NCBI RefSeq assembly: GCF_029962835.1
Contig: NC_080589.1
Coordinates: forward strand, 19,489,586-19,553,585
DNA length: 64,000 bases
Source of the DNA: Magnolia sinica
Lineage: Eukaryota; Streptophyta; Magnoliopsida; Magnoliales; Magnoliaceae
Reading direction: 5' to 3'
In this document: positions 28,984 to 40,562 of the stretch, piece after piece
Layout: each line of letters begins with the position of its first letter
Numbering within the stretch: position 1 is the stretch's first letter
Position numbers and translations under genes: made by a program
The notes under the pieces: model-generated
Told to the model about the DNA's origin: nothing
Seen by the model: the letters and a program-made list of their open reading frames with translations, nothing else
Database searches by the model: none

Positions 28984-31153
28984 TGATAAGGGTTGAATAT
29001 TGCATATCAGACCCTAATTATTGCATGATTTTACGTACATGATAATGCGTAATGGAATATTTTAATTATATTTTTTTTGCAGGATGAAATCAGGAGCGTT
29101 GATGGAAAAAGAATACTATAAGCATGGATTTGACACTCCGAAGTCACCAGAGCAAGGGACACACTCTAGAGAACTAAGACTGAAGAATTTATATGCCAAG
29201 GACCCGAGGAAATCAAGCCGTTCACGTTAAAAAGGCCCGAAAATGGTCCAGAATGCAAGATCACATGGTTCCCGCCATCCGATTAACTTGAAACTTCATG
29301 CATAGCCTGGAGGCCATAAATAAACCGTACATATTAAATTTCAACCATTGGATATCTCGAGAAGTGGCCCAACGGCTAGATCATCCCTTTAATTCCTTAA
29401 GTGGAGCCCACCTGGTCCCTGGATATGGCTCATCTTTGGTATCAACACTTTAAATTACATGGAGAATCATATGGACGGAGGAGATTTGGTGCATACATCA
29501 TGAAGGACCTCACATGTGCACTGCATGCACGCAGTGCAGATGCACACCAGCAATGCATTAATACACGCAAGGTCGGACCAAATTAAAAAAAAAAAAGGAG
29601 TTGCCGTTTCGGCTTTGCGAAACAGGGACTTGCGGTCCCCTGTTGTGGGCCACCATCACGGATTTTAGGTCCAATCTGGACCGTCTATTAGATCATAATG
29701 GTCCATGTTACCATCGCCTAGGTGGCGTTATTTCAGATGGCAGTAGAGATCGGTTTTTAACCGTTTAAGAACAGAATGGATGGCAAGAAGCAAAATCACG
29801 TGGGCCGCATCAGCAGACAGTGAAAACAGTTTATTCTCGATCGAAATTCCGTCTTGCATCTAATGGACGGATTGGATTTACCAAAATAACAGGAGAATAG
29901 GTCCCACCAGCATCACAGCGGACCGGATCCGCATACTCTGTTTACGCACGCCGGACGCTGTCCGACTTTTGCAGCAGTTGTGGCCCACCTCTACGGTTCG
30001 TACGAACAATCCAAGCCGTCCATCATGTAGACAACTTGAAAACGTCCTAAGGGACGGTATTTACTAGGAAACTGAGCGAGGAAAAGGGGGGCTGTTTTAC
30101 GTCTAAAACTTGGCTGCGTAAAGGAGTTACGCACGCTGGTGTGTGAAGAACTTTCCGCCGACTCTTTGTACGCATCCCAGCACGGCTCTGCACGGCATCA
30201 AAGAACTATAAAAGAGAAAGAAAAGGCTCGTAGAAGGAGGAGAAAAAGGATCGAGGTTTTGAGGGGAATCCAAGGAAGAAGTTTGTTTTGGAGAGAAGAG
30301 AGAAAGAGAGAAGATAGGAGTGTGTGGCTGGACGTGGATCTGAGAACAGAGAGAGAGAGGGTGGCTGACAGATCCAGGGCAGATCCAGGGAGAGCTTGAA
30401 GAAAGCAAAAGAGAGAAAGCAAGAGGGAAGAGAGGATGAAAATTTTCTTTTATAAATATTATTTTTCCGTCTTCCTACTTGATTCCATGAGTTGCTAATC
30501 TTTTAGCTAGGGCTGAGATGAAGCCCCTAATTTGAATGACTCTTGTAAGTGTTGATTTCATCTGAATTTGATTGGTTTGTTTCTTTCTCTACTGTGCTTA
30601 ACTGAAATATCCGTACTCCTCCATTCTAAGAGCTCAACCAAAGTCTAGTTATGGATGTTGTTTGGATTACTATTCTAGGTGCTTGTGTCTGACCATGAAC
30701 AGGTTCCTATAGAGGAAGAAACAGGAATCTACATCTCTTCATGCCTGACCATGGATGGAAAGATGTGATCCATATGCTTTAAGAAATTATACATTCTGTG
30801 TGCCCGACCAAGGACGTAGAGTGCACTTTATTTATTTTGATATCGATCTGGATTAGGGTGAATCAACAGGCAGAACAAGATTTATGATAGTTAGGGGTGG
30901 ATTCGAAAGTCCTAGTCTTCTCCTTGATTGAATTTTCCTTATTATTCTTGGTTATTTTTCCATTGATTTTTATTTAGTTTACTTAATTACTATCGCAAAT
31001 GTTTGTTGGATTAGTTAAGAAGAGTCTTTAATTTTGAATTGTGACGACCAGTCCTCGTGGGAACGATCTCGTAATACGTACCATATCTACATCCGATTCG
31101 TATACTTGCGAGTTTAAAATCATTTAAATCAGGTTGGTTTAAATAAAACATCA
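28984..31153 (+). repeat. 3' LTR of the Athila element
   Basis: Near-identical partner of 19240-21439 with small length differences, ending aaaacatca, where Tekay internal sequence resumes. Confidence 0.92.
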
Positions 31154-31179
31154 ATTTCTGAGGTGACGTAAAACCATTG

Positions 31180-32276
31180 TCCCTCATCTTAGTAAAGCAA
31201 AAGGGCTCGTTATGGCCCGTCTTCTTACAGTAGGCGCACCAAAGATCTGATCGTCTCTACTGGGCCGGTGGAGCCATTAGCCTGGGAGGCGAATCCGCAC
31301 ACTGCCTCTTGCCTAGGAATGATCGGCTCGACAATTCAGGTCGAGGCCTCGGACTCGTTGGTATACGTGTCTGAGACACTCTTTCACCATCCTACTAAGC
31401 TCGCAGGGACATGTTTACTAGCTCTGCATAATTGGGAATGCTAGCGCAATACATTTTAGTGTGGATATCAAGCCGCAGACCCTCTGAAAATCGCCGCATT
31501 CTCATCGGCTCGTCTGCTAGGATCAATAGAGCATATCTGGCTAGCTCCGTGAAACGGTTCTCGTATTCAGATACGGTCATCCCCCCTTGTAAGAGGCGAA
31601 GAAATTCACCCTCATTTTCATTACGGTAAGTGAGGGGGAAGTACTTTCCATGGAAATGAACTTCGAACGCATCACACGTCCACACGTATCTTGTGGGAAC
31701 GGTTCGTAGGTTACTGTCCCACCAAAAACTAGCCTCCTTCTCAAACATATAAGTAACAAGTTCCACTTGCTCTGCCTTAGTACAGTGCAACGGCTTTAGT
31801 ATCTTGGATATACGATCCAACCAGTACTCAGCCTCCTCGAATCTGTGAGTACCCGCGAAGATAGGAGGGCGAAAACGCTGAAAGCGCTTGAATAAGCCAC
31901 TCGTAGCCATAATTCCAGCAGACTGCACAGGTGGTACAGGCGGGACCATATTCATGTTTTGGGCAATGGCCCCCGCTATAGTGGCCAAGACTTGTTGTCG
32001 TTGCTGCATTAGGAACATCACCTGTTCCAACCTATCAGAAGGAGTAGCCGCCTGAGGCATGTGTGGCGTCGACGAAGACGCACGGTTCTATCCAAGAACC
32101 GTTGGTGCATTTAGTGTTGGCCCATTTGTAGGGTCATTGGCCGGCTGTGAATCCGGCATTGTTTCAATATCCAGGCCCAAACTGGGATCCGTATGGCTAT
32201 CACTCAGGGGAGGTGCCCCATCAATTAATCCGCCAAGTGCGAAACGTGCTATATTCCGAGTGTTTTTAGGAGGCAT
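31180..32276 (-). mobile_element. Tekay gag with zinc knuckle (fossil)
   Basis: Gag domain on the - strand about 31395-32060: AEYWLDRISKIL, FEKEASFWWDS and TVSEYENRFTELARYA are standard Retrotrans_gag blocks. A CCHC knuckle (CAYCKKTGHNEPFC) follows near 31190-31235. A possible start region MPPKNTRNIARFALGG lies at 32276. Confidence 0.82.
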
Positions 32277-32559
32277 TCCCTATATACAATATAGGGTGCA
32301 ACTTGTGTAAGATTAGGATAACATTACCCATTTTTCCAAACATTCTACACATTCCAAATCAAAGAAGCTTCATGCATTTCATTTAGCCAAAATTTATCAC
32401 AATACATGAGATGTAGTATTACATAAATTATGACAGAAGATACATGTGAGCTAATTTAGCAAAAGTTTTAACACTAACTATTCTAACATCCATCTAAGCC
32501 GACCAAGGCTATTACAAAGAAAAACAAGAAACAGAGAAAACCAGAAGACAACTGCAACA

Positions 32560-34000
32560 CATGACTACTCCTCTGACTCTGGTGAAGGTGGAGCCATACC
32601 CTTATTCTGCATACAGCATAGGAGGGTCTTCAATGTGCAAGACATCCTCTTGAATTTCTGTTTCAAATAAGCTCGATTCTCTTTGAACTCCTGCTTCAAG
32701 GCGGCCTGGTTTTCTTCAATCTTGGCCATGAGGGCTTCTAAGGCAGCCCGATCATGGCGGTCTTCATGTGTAGTAAGAGGTTCCCCATCTGAATCTTGGG
32801 CATCCTCTACCTCTTCCTGCTCTTCCTCCCCACTTCTTTCTTCAACTTCATTGCTTTCTTCCTCACTACCTTCTTCCTCACTGCCTTCTTCCCCTGCATT
32901 TCCTTCCTCATCTTCACTTCCATCGTCCTCTTCACTTTCTTCTTTTATTTCATCCCCATACTCATCGAGTCGGGCTTAGCATTACCTAGGGCCAATCCCC
33001 ATATTATTGAGTGTAGTCTCACTGATAAAGTGGATGGGCACAAGATTATCCATATTAAGTCTGAAGCCGAAATTATGGGCAATCTTGCAGATAAGTCGAT
33101 CGAATGGGAGTGAAGCATCTCCCCGAGTAGAGCGTGCGGTCCTGATTATCTGAGACAGGGCGAAGGTAGGCAGCTACAGCTTGTCTCCCTGTCTAGCTCG
33201 GTATAAGAAGAACACCATCAAACGAGTGCATTCTATACGGTTACTTCACCTAGGAAACATGTTATACGTGCATATGTGATGGAGCAGGCGGAAGTCTGCC
33301 CTCATCTTAGTCGATGTGAGGCTATTGTCTCACCTTCAATGAGTCAGTCGGTCACAAAGAAAATGTGTGCAGCGCTCTTTCTCTCATCTACTAGTGAGAT
33401 GAGTTGCACTTGCATGTACCACACCACGCTCAATTCCCGTAATGCAGGCTATGACATCCAAATTGACTATGGCTTCTTGCCTCCTCAAAGGAATAGTAAA
33501 CTGAAGATGCTCCAGTAGTGGGTTTCGTATGTGGGCATAGAAGGTTCGCACGGTGCCTTCACTCGAATGAGCCTTCCCTTCAAACATGGGACCCCACCTA
33601 GTCTTCAACAGAAGGTCAATAACCAAATATAATCCAAATAGTTTCTCATCAACGTGAGCTTCAAATATGACTTTACGGTCATGAAACTTACCAAGTCCAA
33701 TGCCCGCCGGTAGTGATCTTTCGAGCGAGATTTGGGGATCGAGATCTCGTTTAGATCTTCACTCTCGCTCGGTACTTGTACTAGCCTCAGCGCTCGCCTT
33801 CTTCCTCGAGTGGGTTGGACGGCTCGGCCCGGCCTCATCCGGGGCCGCTCTTCTCTTTCCCATGAGGAAAATGAGCGTTGAGATTGAGAACACGACGGTG
33901 ACAAGCTCAAAGAGAGCCATAGAGACAGAAAAGTGTGAGAGTGAAGTGGATTTGAGGATGTGGGAAATATGAGACACAAAAAGAGGATTCTTGTGCTCAA
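32560..34000 (-). mobile_element. Extra open stretches upstream of gag in the Tekay element
   Basis: Between the 5' LTR and gag, the - strand holds coding-like stretches: a basic N-terminal-like part (MGKRRAAPDEAGPSRPTHSR), a middle part with ARNPLLEHLQ-like hydrophobic blocks, and a strongly Glu/Asp/Ser-rich part near 32780-32970. I do not recognise a domain firmly; it faintly resembles plant 'putative transposon protein' segments. It is broken and not a host gene. Confidence 0.45.
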
Positions 34001-34189
34001 ATATGTGGAAATAAGGAAGATGGAGAGTGGAAAGGGTAGTTTGGAGAGAATGGTGGAAGATTGGTGTGAAATGTAGAAGAAAATACAGCTTTGAGTGTAT
34101 GGAATGGGGATTTGAGAGGAAAAATGGGATTTTGGAGGGTTATAGGGTTTGAAATAGGATGGAATGGTAAAAGGGGAGAGAAAAGGGGT

Positions 34190-34430
34190 TAAATGAGGGG
34201 CCCCACACAGTCAGTCACACGGTGGTGCGCCACCACCCGCGCGGTGCCGCCACGCCCCGCTGTGGAGGCGGGCGGTGCGTAGCTACTCGGGCGGTGCCAC
34301 CACGCCCCCGTGGGGTGTCCGGCTGTGGCTCCGCCCTGGAGCGGTGGCCACCCTCTCTCGGGGTGCTGAATACGCGCGAGGGACCCCCTGGGTCCCACGG
34401 TATTTCGCAGTTTGGGCCCCTATGCCCGTA
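34190..34430. other. GC-rich leader segment in the Tekay element
   Basis: A locally very GC-rich block (gccgccacgccccgct and similar, with repeated 'gcggtgccaccacgcccc') in an otherwise AT-rich window. It lies just inside the 5' LTR. Frames through it are open only because of composition. Confidence 0.6.
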
Positions 34431-34720
34431 AGGTCCACCTACGGCATTCAATATGAGCGTATTCGCGCCTTTTGGTTTGTTTCAAGTTTGAAATTCGTCA
34501 ATTTATAGTTCAAACCCGTCAATTGACGGCCTAAAAGGGGATGAGATCAATTCACATGATCTTAGGCATGTATGGGCTACACTACAATGTTCAATCTCGC
34601 CCGTCAGCAAAACTTTGGGATCTTACAATCATTTCTACATTTCATCGCCCTCTTCCAAAGTCAGAGTGCGTTATAGTGCGTCGTATTACCTATACCCAGG
34701 CCCAGTTTAATCTAAATCAT

Positions 34721-34731
34721 GCTCTGATACC
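34721..34731 (-). other. Primer binding site of the Tekay element, initiator tRNA-Met
   Basis: On the - strand ggtatcagagc lies 4 bp after the 5' LTR end, matching the plant initiator-Met primer site TGGTATCAGAGC. It fixes the element's orientation. Confidence 0.88.
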
Positions 34732-34735
34732 TACT

Positions 34736-37700
34736 TGTAACGCCCCGGATTTCGAGAGTCGAGCAAAGCTCTACTCCAGAGATCCAGCGCATCACTTATG
34801 CAACATGAATAATGATGTTCAGATTTCGTTCATATTAATGAGTTAAACATGAGTGGGATTATACCAAAACAACACATCATACTCCAGATATAATTAAATT
34901 GAGAAAGCGAAAGACTAAAACATATATGTATCTGAACAGGTAAATGTTTGATAACCTCCAGAGTATGATTATGTAGTCGGGCTGAATATGTACATGTATT
35001 GTTTCAAAATAGACAAAATATCAAAATGTAAGTGTCTAACTAATCTATGTGTCACTGTAATCTCGTCGAATCAGTACAAGATCTACATAGACCCGCTAAA
35101 GAGCTGCACATAGGAAAATTCTTCATCCTTGTCCATGAAGTCCGGCTCTATGGTGTAGACTACATCGTCATTACCTGCATCTACAATAAAGTCTAGTTGG
35201 TGTTTTAAAACACCGTCCCAGAGTGGGAGTGAGTGATCAACTCAGTGGTACTATAAGGCAAAGGTTAACGTGTTATCAAGTCAATCAAGCAGTAATGATA
35301 AAGCAATACAACAATCACTTCCTAGCTACTCTTATTAATGCAAGAATTGTGTGTGGTAATGATGCATGCCCTCGTATAAAGCTCCCTCACAAGCGACTCT
35401 GACAACCAATTTCGCACATGACAAACTCCCTAAAGTACAACTTCCTCGCCAAAGCACATGCAATGCGGTATATGGTCATGTTAGCCGAGTATTTAATTAA
35501 GCTTATTCATACAGCAAATTTGGGAAGTTAAGGTACCTCCCTTTATATCATTACCCAAAACGAATGATTCATCTAGGGTCATCAATCCTAATTAACCACA
35601 TACGATAGGCAAGTTGTAGGGCATCACCCCTAATGAAATAGCAGTCGATAATCAAATTCAAAGTTTATACTCGCGGTCATTACAGGGAGGCTCGTCACCT
35701 CAGCGTATGCCGACAGCTCGAACACGGTATCCCATACCACCACGCCCGGCTCACGAGTTTGGGTTGCTCACTGGTCACTATAGGGAGGCTCGTCACATTA
35801 AGTAACTCAACAAATCTGAGTTGCACGGTGATTGTCGACAGTGGTTAGGCCATAAGGGGTGATTATGCACTCCATGTTGATCAAGTCTATGTGTGCTTGT
35901 ACTAATCGAACTTGCTAAATAAATCGGTTTGTTTGACAAGTTCGATTGGTACAAGCACATGTAGACTTGATCGACATGGAGCGCATAAGCACCCCTTGTG
36001 GCCTAACCACTGTCGACAATTGTTGTGCGACTCGGATTCGTCGAGTTACCCAATGTGGTGAGACTAATTCAGCCACCTAGACGGGAATTATTACCGATTG
36101 CCTGGGCTAGGTTGTAGCCCCAATCTTACTCAGATGCAGTAATTTAGTACATGGGATAATCAATTCGGCATTTAACAAACAATCCAAGTGAAAATTCTCA
36201 TTTGAGCATTTCATCAGACACATTGAACATGTTACCAAACACCTGCATTTTATCCATAAATCACGTAGCGGCAATTATGGTTACATGAAAGAAACTATGC
36301 ATATGAACAAGGTAATTAAGAATCTTATCTTAATACTATTAATAAATACAAATCATCAACATTTTCTCATTCAGACAATTTATCAAACACTTATGTTACA
36401 CTTCACCAAATACGTAGACTAGGATAGTTACACCATGTGCTTTAGCAAATCCTTATACAAAGAGGTCAGCATGCATATAATAACGATGAATCCTAGATCA
36501 GTAGACATGGCAAACACAAATCATATTTTCATGTTCATTCAAACATTTCAACAAACACATGAGATGCATATTTGTTCAACATAGTTCACGCATGTATATT
36601 GTATCGAAAACGGCATAACTAAGATCGTATGGCAGCAATCAAGTCAGACATAAATCATTGCTGATATTGAAAGCTTTGAAAATCATAACCTAAACGTTTA
36701 TGGTCCGCACCTTTCGTTGGAATACTCGATTCGAAAGCGGTTCGAATTCTATGTTCCCAAAAATGGAACGACGGGCACCTAAACAATGAAATAGGTTAGC
36801 TATTGCATCGATTACTCTATTTGGATCTCCAAATCAATATTAGGGTTAGATTTTCTTACCCAAATCGAAGTCAAAAACGATCGTGTAGAGAAGTGGAAAG
36901 GTGATTCAGTGCATGGAGTAGTGGGAGAGAATCCCAGCAACAATCTCCTAAAGTCTCTCTCCTCTCCTTCCTCGTTTCTCTGCTTTTTCTCTCGTCTCTC
37001 CTAGGGTTAGAGAAATTCGTATAGAATAGAAATGGGGTGGTTTAAGAGTTATATATGCTCCCAGAAGTGATGCAAATGGCCTCAGGGTCATGGTATACTT
37101 AATTTATATCCAAAAGGCGACTGTTTTTGACAAACAGGGCTCATAGGAAGGCCCACTACTCACATACGTCGTATTATAAGTTCCTTGACAATGGATCCAT
37201 GCCAAGATGTGGTTTTGGTGCGATCTGACAAGCTGATCGGCCGTGAAGGACCCATGTCAGATCAACGGTCGTACTTACTCGATCGAGGCGACAAGTATAC
37301 GGATACATGCTGAAAAATTTTCTTTTTTCATGGGTGAAGTTTGGTCAGAAACTGACGGTCCGAAATCTCCAATTTCACGCGTGAGCGAATGACCTAATTT
37401 ACTTAAGTTTCAATACATTTTCTAAAGGTATTTACGTTTTCTCACACACTTTACTCAAGGCTCAAGTTGTACATTTCTGGATACTATCTGAGCTCGATTC
37501 TCGCGATGGTTGTCAAGCCTAGTAAGGCAGACATAACCCTATATTTTTGCCGTCATCGAACTTTCGACACGCGGTCCAGGTCCGATACGGAGTTTCAATA
37601 TGCTCCCGAGAGCAACAGGCTTTTGAAATTTTTTCTAGGTTTCTAAGTAGTATTGAGTTAGCGATTTTGATGGTTTTGGGTCTTGTCATTTGTATAAATA

Positions 37701-37840
37701 GTGGTTGGAGTTAAATCCACCGATTAATCCGGTGAGTACTTGATTAATTTTTTGCCTAAATGTCTACAAAGCACGGTCCTGAGGGATTTCTACCTGAGGT
37801 GGTACTCGGATCTTTGTACGGATTTTTTCGAGACGTTACA
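34736..37840 (-). repeat. 5' LTR of the Tekay element
   Basis: 3105 bp pairing with 12536-15647. It contains the palindrome ggtgttttaaaacacc at 35199-35214 and a large inverted duplication at 35794-36058 that the partner LTR lacks. Confidence 0.92.
35794..36058. repeat. Inverted repeat with about 130-bp arms in one Tekay LTR
   Basis: Arm 35794-35925 is the reverse complement of 35926-36058 with scattered differences and essentially no spacer. The other LTR has only the second arm (about 13761-13892). Confidence 0.85.
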
Positions 37841-38653
37841 GGTACACCGGCTAATCCGCTTCCAGGATAAACACAAATAACAACTTCATCCAAAACTTCT
37901 GTGGCCCCACGAAGTTTTCAAACGGCAGCCGTTCAATTTCCACTGTTTCCCGTGGTAAAGCTTTAGATCTGCTTAAAATTTTCTCTCATGCCCTAAAATG
38001 AGCTTAAAAAATGGATGGACGGCGTGGATGAAACACATACATCACGTTGGGCCCCGCAGAGTTTACTCAGTACGCAATCCGCGCTCATATAGACGCTAGT
38101 CTCGAAGTTTCCAAACACGCACATGCATCACACGTGCCAACTTGGAAAGCTTGTGGGACATCTACACCGTGAAGATGAACATACACAAAAGTGGATATGA
38201 ACCACCCACTGGGTGTGGGCCACCTCTATGGGAAATGCGTGCACGGCTGAAATAAAATTACCAACACAATAGATAGGCGATTTACATGATACTCCGTCAC
38301 CGTATGACACTTGATGCACAGGCGCTTATAAATTTCACACAAGTGACATAAACTACCCAAGTTAAACCGACTAGATTATAAAACCCACTCTCGCTAAAAA
38401 TCGATTCCTGGTTGGTTTCTTGAAATGGGACAGTTGCATGTTTTCATCTTTAATCGTCCAATAAATGTACACCAATCGTACGGTTCGATAATTCAATAAC
38501 TATAATGTTTGGTTCATTATACATCTAAACTGGGGCCCATCATTTGGACGGCTTGATTTGAATTACTCAAATGCCACGTATCATTTTTTTCTCAGGTCTA
38601 CCCACTGTCGATTTTTGTTGATGGTCATCCTCTGGGGTCCATGGTCCACCTAA

Positions 38654-39009
38654 GGGCCTATTTGGCCGGACCAATCCCACGGTATTAGGAGGGATGGGAT
38701 CACGATATCCCGGGATATGCATGACGAGCCAAACAGACCCGGTGAACTTGTCCCGGGATATAAGCAATCCCATGGATCCTAAAACAATCCACTGACATCA
38801 CCATCATTATCTTAAAATTGATCCCATCCCTTGGTTGGACGGATTGGAAGGTAAAATCCCTGGATATGCCGGGCATGCCAAACAGACCCAGTGAACTTGT
38901 CCCGGGATATAACAATCCCATGGAACCAATCCACTGACACCACCATCATTACCTTAAAATCCATCCCATCCCTCCTAATGCCATGGGATTCGCCAGGCCA
39001 AACAGGGCC
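38654..39009. mobile_element. Tourist-like MITE (PIF/Harbinger-type)
   Basis: Termini 'gggcctatttggccggacca' and, reversed, 'ggccctgtttggcctggcga' are inverted repeats of about 45 bp. TAA lies on both sides (38651-38653, 39010-39012), the PIF/Harbinger-type 3-bp duplication. Inside, about 115 bp around 'acttgtcccgggatataa' is present twice in tandem. Confidence 0.8.
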
Positions 39010-39585
39010 TAAATGTCCCAGTCATTCTCTAATTCATACGTGTGTCACGCATTGATGTAGAGCGGGTGAGAGACTTTCATGTCCAAAATGGATCAGCTGA
39101 TTCAAAGTCGGAAGTCATTGGAATCATTAAAACCTTAAAATATACCTTGCAAACCAAAATGGGTTATTAGACCTAACATTAAGGTGAGTTACTTTAGCCA
39201 ACCAATTGAATTTGCGAGATCCCATTAGATGGGTGGTCGAAAACTAATTTTATTCCTTTTAAGCTTTAAGAGTTGTGTCCAACATTAAAAGTGTTTAGAA
39301 AAATAATGTGGTTAAGCCACGTGGGACACTTACTATATATAGCAAATTTACTATTTATATTAAGCTGTGAATTTTATGAAGTTTTAGTAGTAGTTTAATT
39401 TTTGAAATTCTTCTGAAGCTCGGCATCCTTATCTAAAGGGATGTAGATTAGGTTTTATCATCTATCAATCAGAGTCTCTTGAGGAGTGAAGCTTCTAAGA
39501 TATCCCTGAGAAGACTGAAGTAATCGACCTAGTCACGTTCATCCCTGCCTCACGCGTGTTCAGAGAAGGGATTGCATAATTAGAA

Positions 39586-40528
39586 ACTCAGTACATATTG
39601 TGGAGACTCTTTGGGGCCCATCGTGATGTATGTGTCTAATCCACCCGTCCATCCGTTTTAACAGCCCATTTTACGCTATGAGCTCAAAATTGAAACATAC
39701 TCAAAGCGCAAGTGGACCACACAAAACGAAACAATAGAGATAATGACCTCCACCGTTGAAACCTTCCCAGGGCCCACAGATGTTTATTTGTCATCCAACC
39801 TGTTAGTTAGGACGCGGTTTGGGTTAGTGACCCCAACACAACACCAGCCAGCTAGCTGATTCCAAAGCTTTATGGGCCCCACCATGATGTATATATTTCA
39901 TCCAGACTGTCCATCCATTTTTGCAGCTCATTTTAAGTCATCAGCTGAAAAATGAGGCAAATCCAAATTGCAGGTGGACCACAACATAGGAAAACTGTGT
40001 TGGTTGAACATCCACCAATTAAAAAATCATGGGGCCAGCTGTAATGTTTATTTGCCATCCAACCTGTTGATAAGGTCACACGTGTCTGGATGATGGGAAA
40101 ACACAAATTTCAGCTTGCTCCAAAACTTTAGCCGCCGCCAAAAGGTTTTCAATGGTAAGTGCTCAATCCCTATTGTTTCTTGTGGTGTGGTCCAATTAAT
40201 ATTTGGATCTGCTTCATTTTTAGGTGGATGCTCCAAAATGAGTTGAAAATTTGGATGGACGGCATAGATAAAACATATACATCATGGTGGGGCTCACAAA
40301 GCTTTGACATCAGCTAGTTGGCTGGTGTTGGGTTCACTCAAAACTTCTGTGGCCCCCAAGAAGTGAACGGTGGGGGTTCGATTCACACCATTTCGTGTGG
40401 TGTGGTCCACTTTAACTTTGGATATGCTTCAATTTTGGGCTCGTTCCCTAAAATGAACTGTTAAAACGGATGGACGGCTTGGATAAGACACATACATCAT
40501 GGATGGCCCCATAAAATTTACTCAGTAC
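39586..40528. mobile_element. Palindromic element with a second one nested inside (copy A)
   Basis: The outer element is flanked by a 9-bp direct repeat, actcagtac (39586-39594, 40520-40528), as a Mutator-type duplication would be. The inner element about 39829-40334 has inverted ends 'accccaacacaacaccagcc' and 'ggctggtgttgggtt'. Both carry the 'gtccatcca'/'tggatggac' subterminal motif. Non-coding. The same pair recurs in copy B at about 50969-51908. Confidence 0.65.
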
Positions 40529-40562
40529 GCATTCGGCTTCCTGTTCAGGGGAGTCAGCAAAC
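40359..40562. repeat. 204-bp direct repeat, left member
   Basis: Starts agaagtgaacggtgggggtt; repeated at 43857-44060. Copy B has it once (near 51740-51943). Confidence 0.9.

Larger units (their letters stand above)
19240..31153 (+). mobile_element. Ty3/Gypsy Athila-type element nested inside Tekay
   Basis: Two LTRs of 2.2 kb (19240-21439 and 28984-31153) run from tgataagggt to aaaacatca. The left LTR is followed by a tRNA-Asp-type primer site. Gag, protease, RT, RNase H and integrase follow in order on the + strand. The 1.36 kb between integrase and the 3' LTR holds no recognisable env-like frame. Flanking 5-bp duplications are not clean. LTRs differ by only a few percent by eye, so it is younger than the Tekay host, as nesting requires. 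It looks nearly whole, with about two interruptions. Confidence 0.9.
12536..37840 (-). mobile_element. Ty3/Gypsy chromovirus, Tekay/Del-type, old and interrupted
   Basis: Two 3.1-kb LTRs (34736-37840 is 5', 12536-15647 is 3') bound the element. The LTR sequence, read on the - strand, begins tgtaacgtctcg and ends ggcgttaca. A perfect 5-bp target duplication, ggtac, lies at 12531-12535 and 37841-37845. Parts on the - strand in order: 5' LTR, initiator-Met primer site, leader with extra open stretches, gag, zinc knuckle, protease, RT, RNase H, integrase, chromodomain, polypurine tract, 3' LTR. An Athila element is inserted between gag and protease. By eye the LTRs differ at roughly 7% in the first 225 bp, so it is fairly old. 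It is broken, with of order ten interruptions. Confidence 0.9.
11173..38086. mobile_element. Outer palindromic DNA transposon (MITE-like) interrupted by nested elements
   Basis: Matching inverted termini: 'gagcgtggattgcatactga' on the left and, reading inward from 38086, 'gagcgcggattgcgtactga'. Subterminal palindromic sequence with the 'ccgtccatcca'/'ggatggacgg' motif follows. Left part 11173-11419 and right part 37846-38086 form one small fold-back element, split by the later insertions. No transposase is present. A target duplication could not be settled, so the superfamily is unassigned. Confidence 0.65.

Noticed and set aside
19240-31153. A clean 5-bp target duplication for the Athila element
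   Set aside because: The bases on either side (gtttt and atttc) do not match well enough to claim one.
32683-33113. Ser-rich and Phe-rich + strand frames resembling membrane proteins
   Set aside because: They are the reverse strand of the acidic Glu/Asp-rich stretch in the Tekay leader region.
34189-34451. Overlapping Gly/Pro/Arg-rich open frames
   Set aside because: Open on both strands because of the GC-rich Tekay leader; composition artefact.
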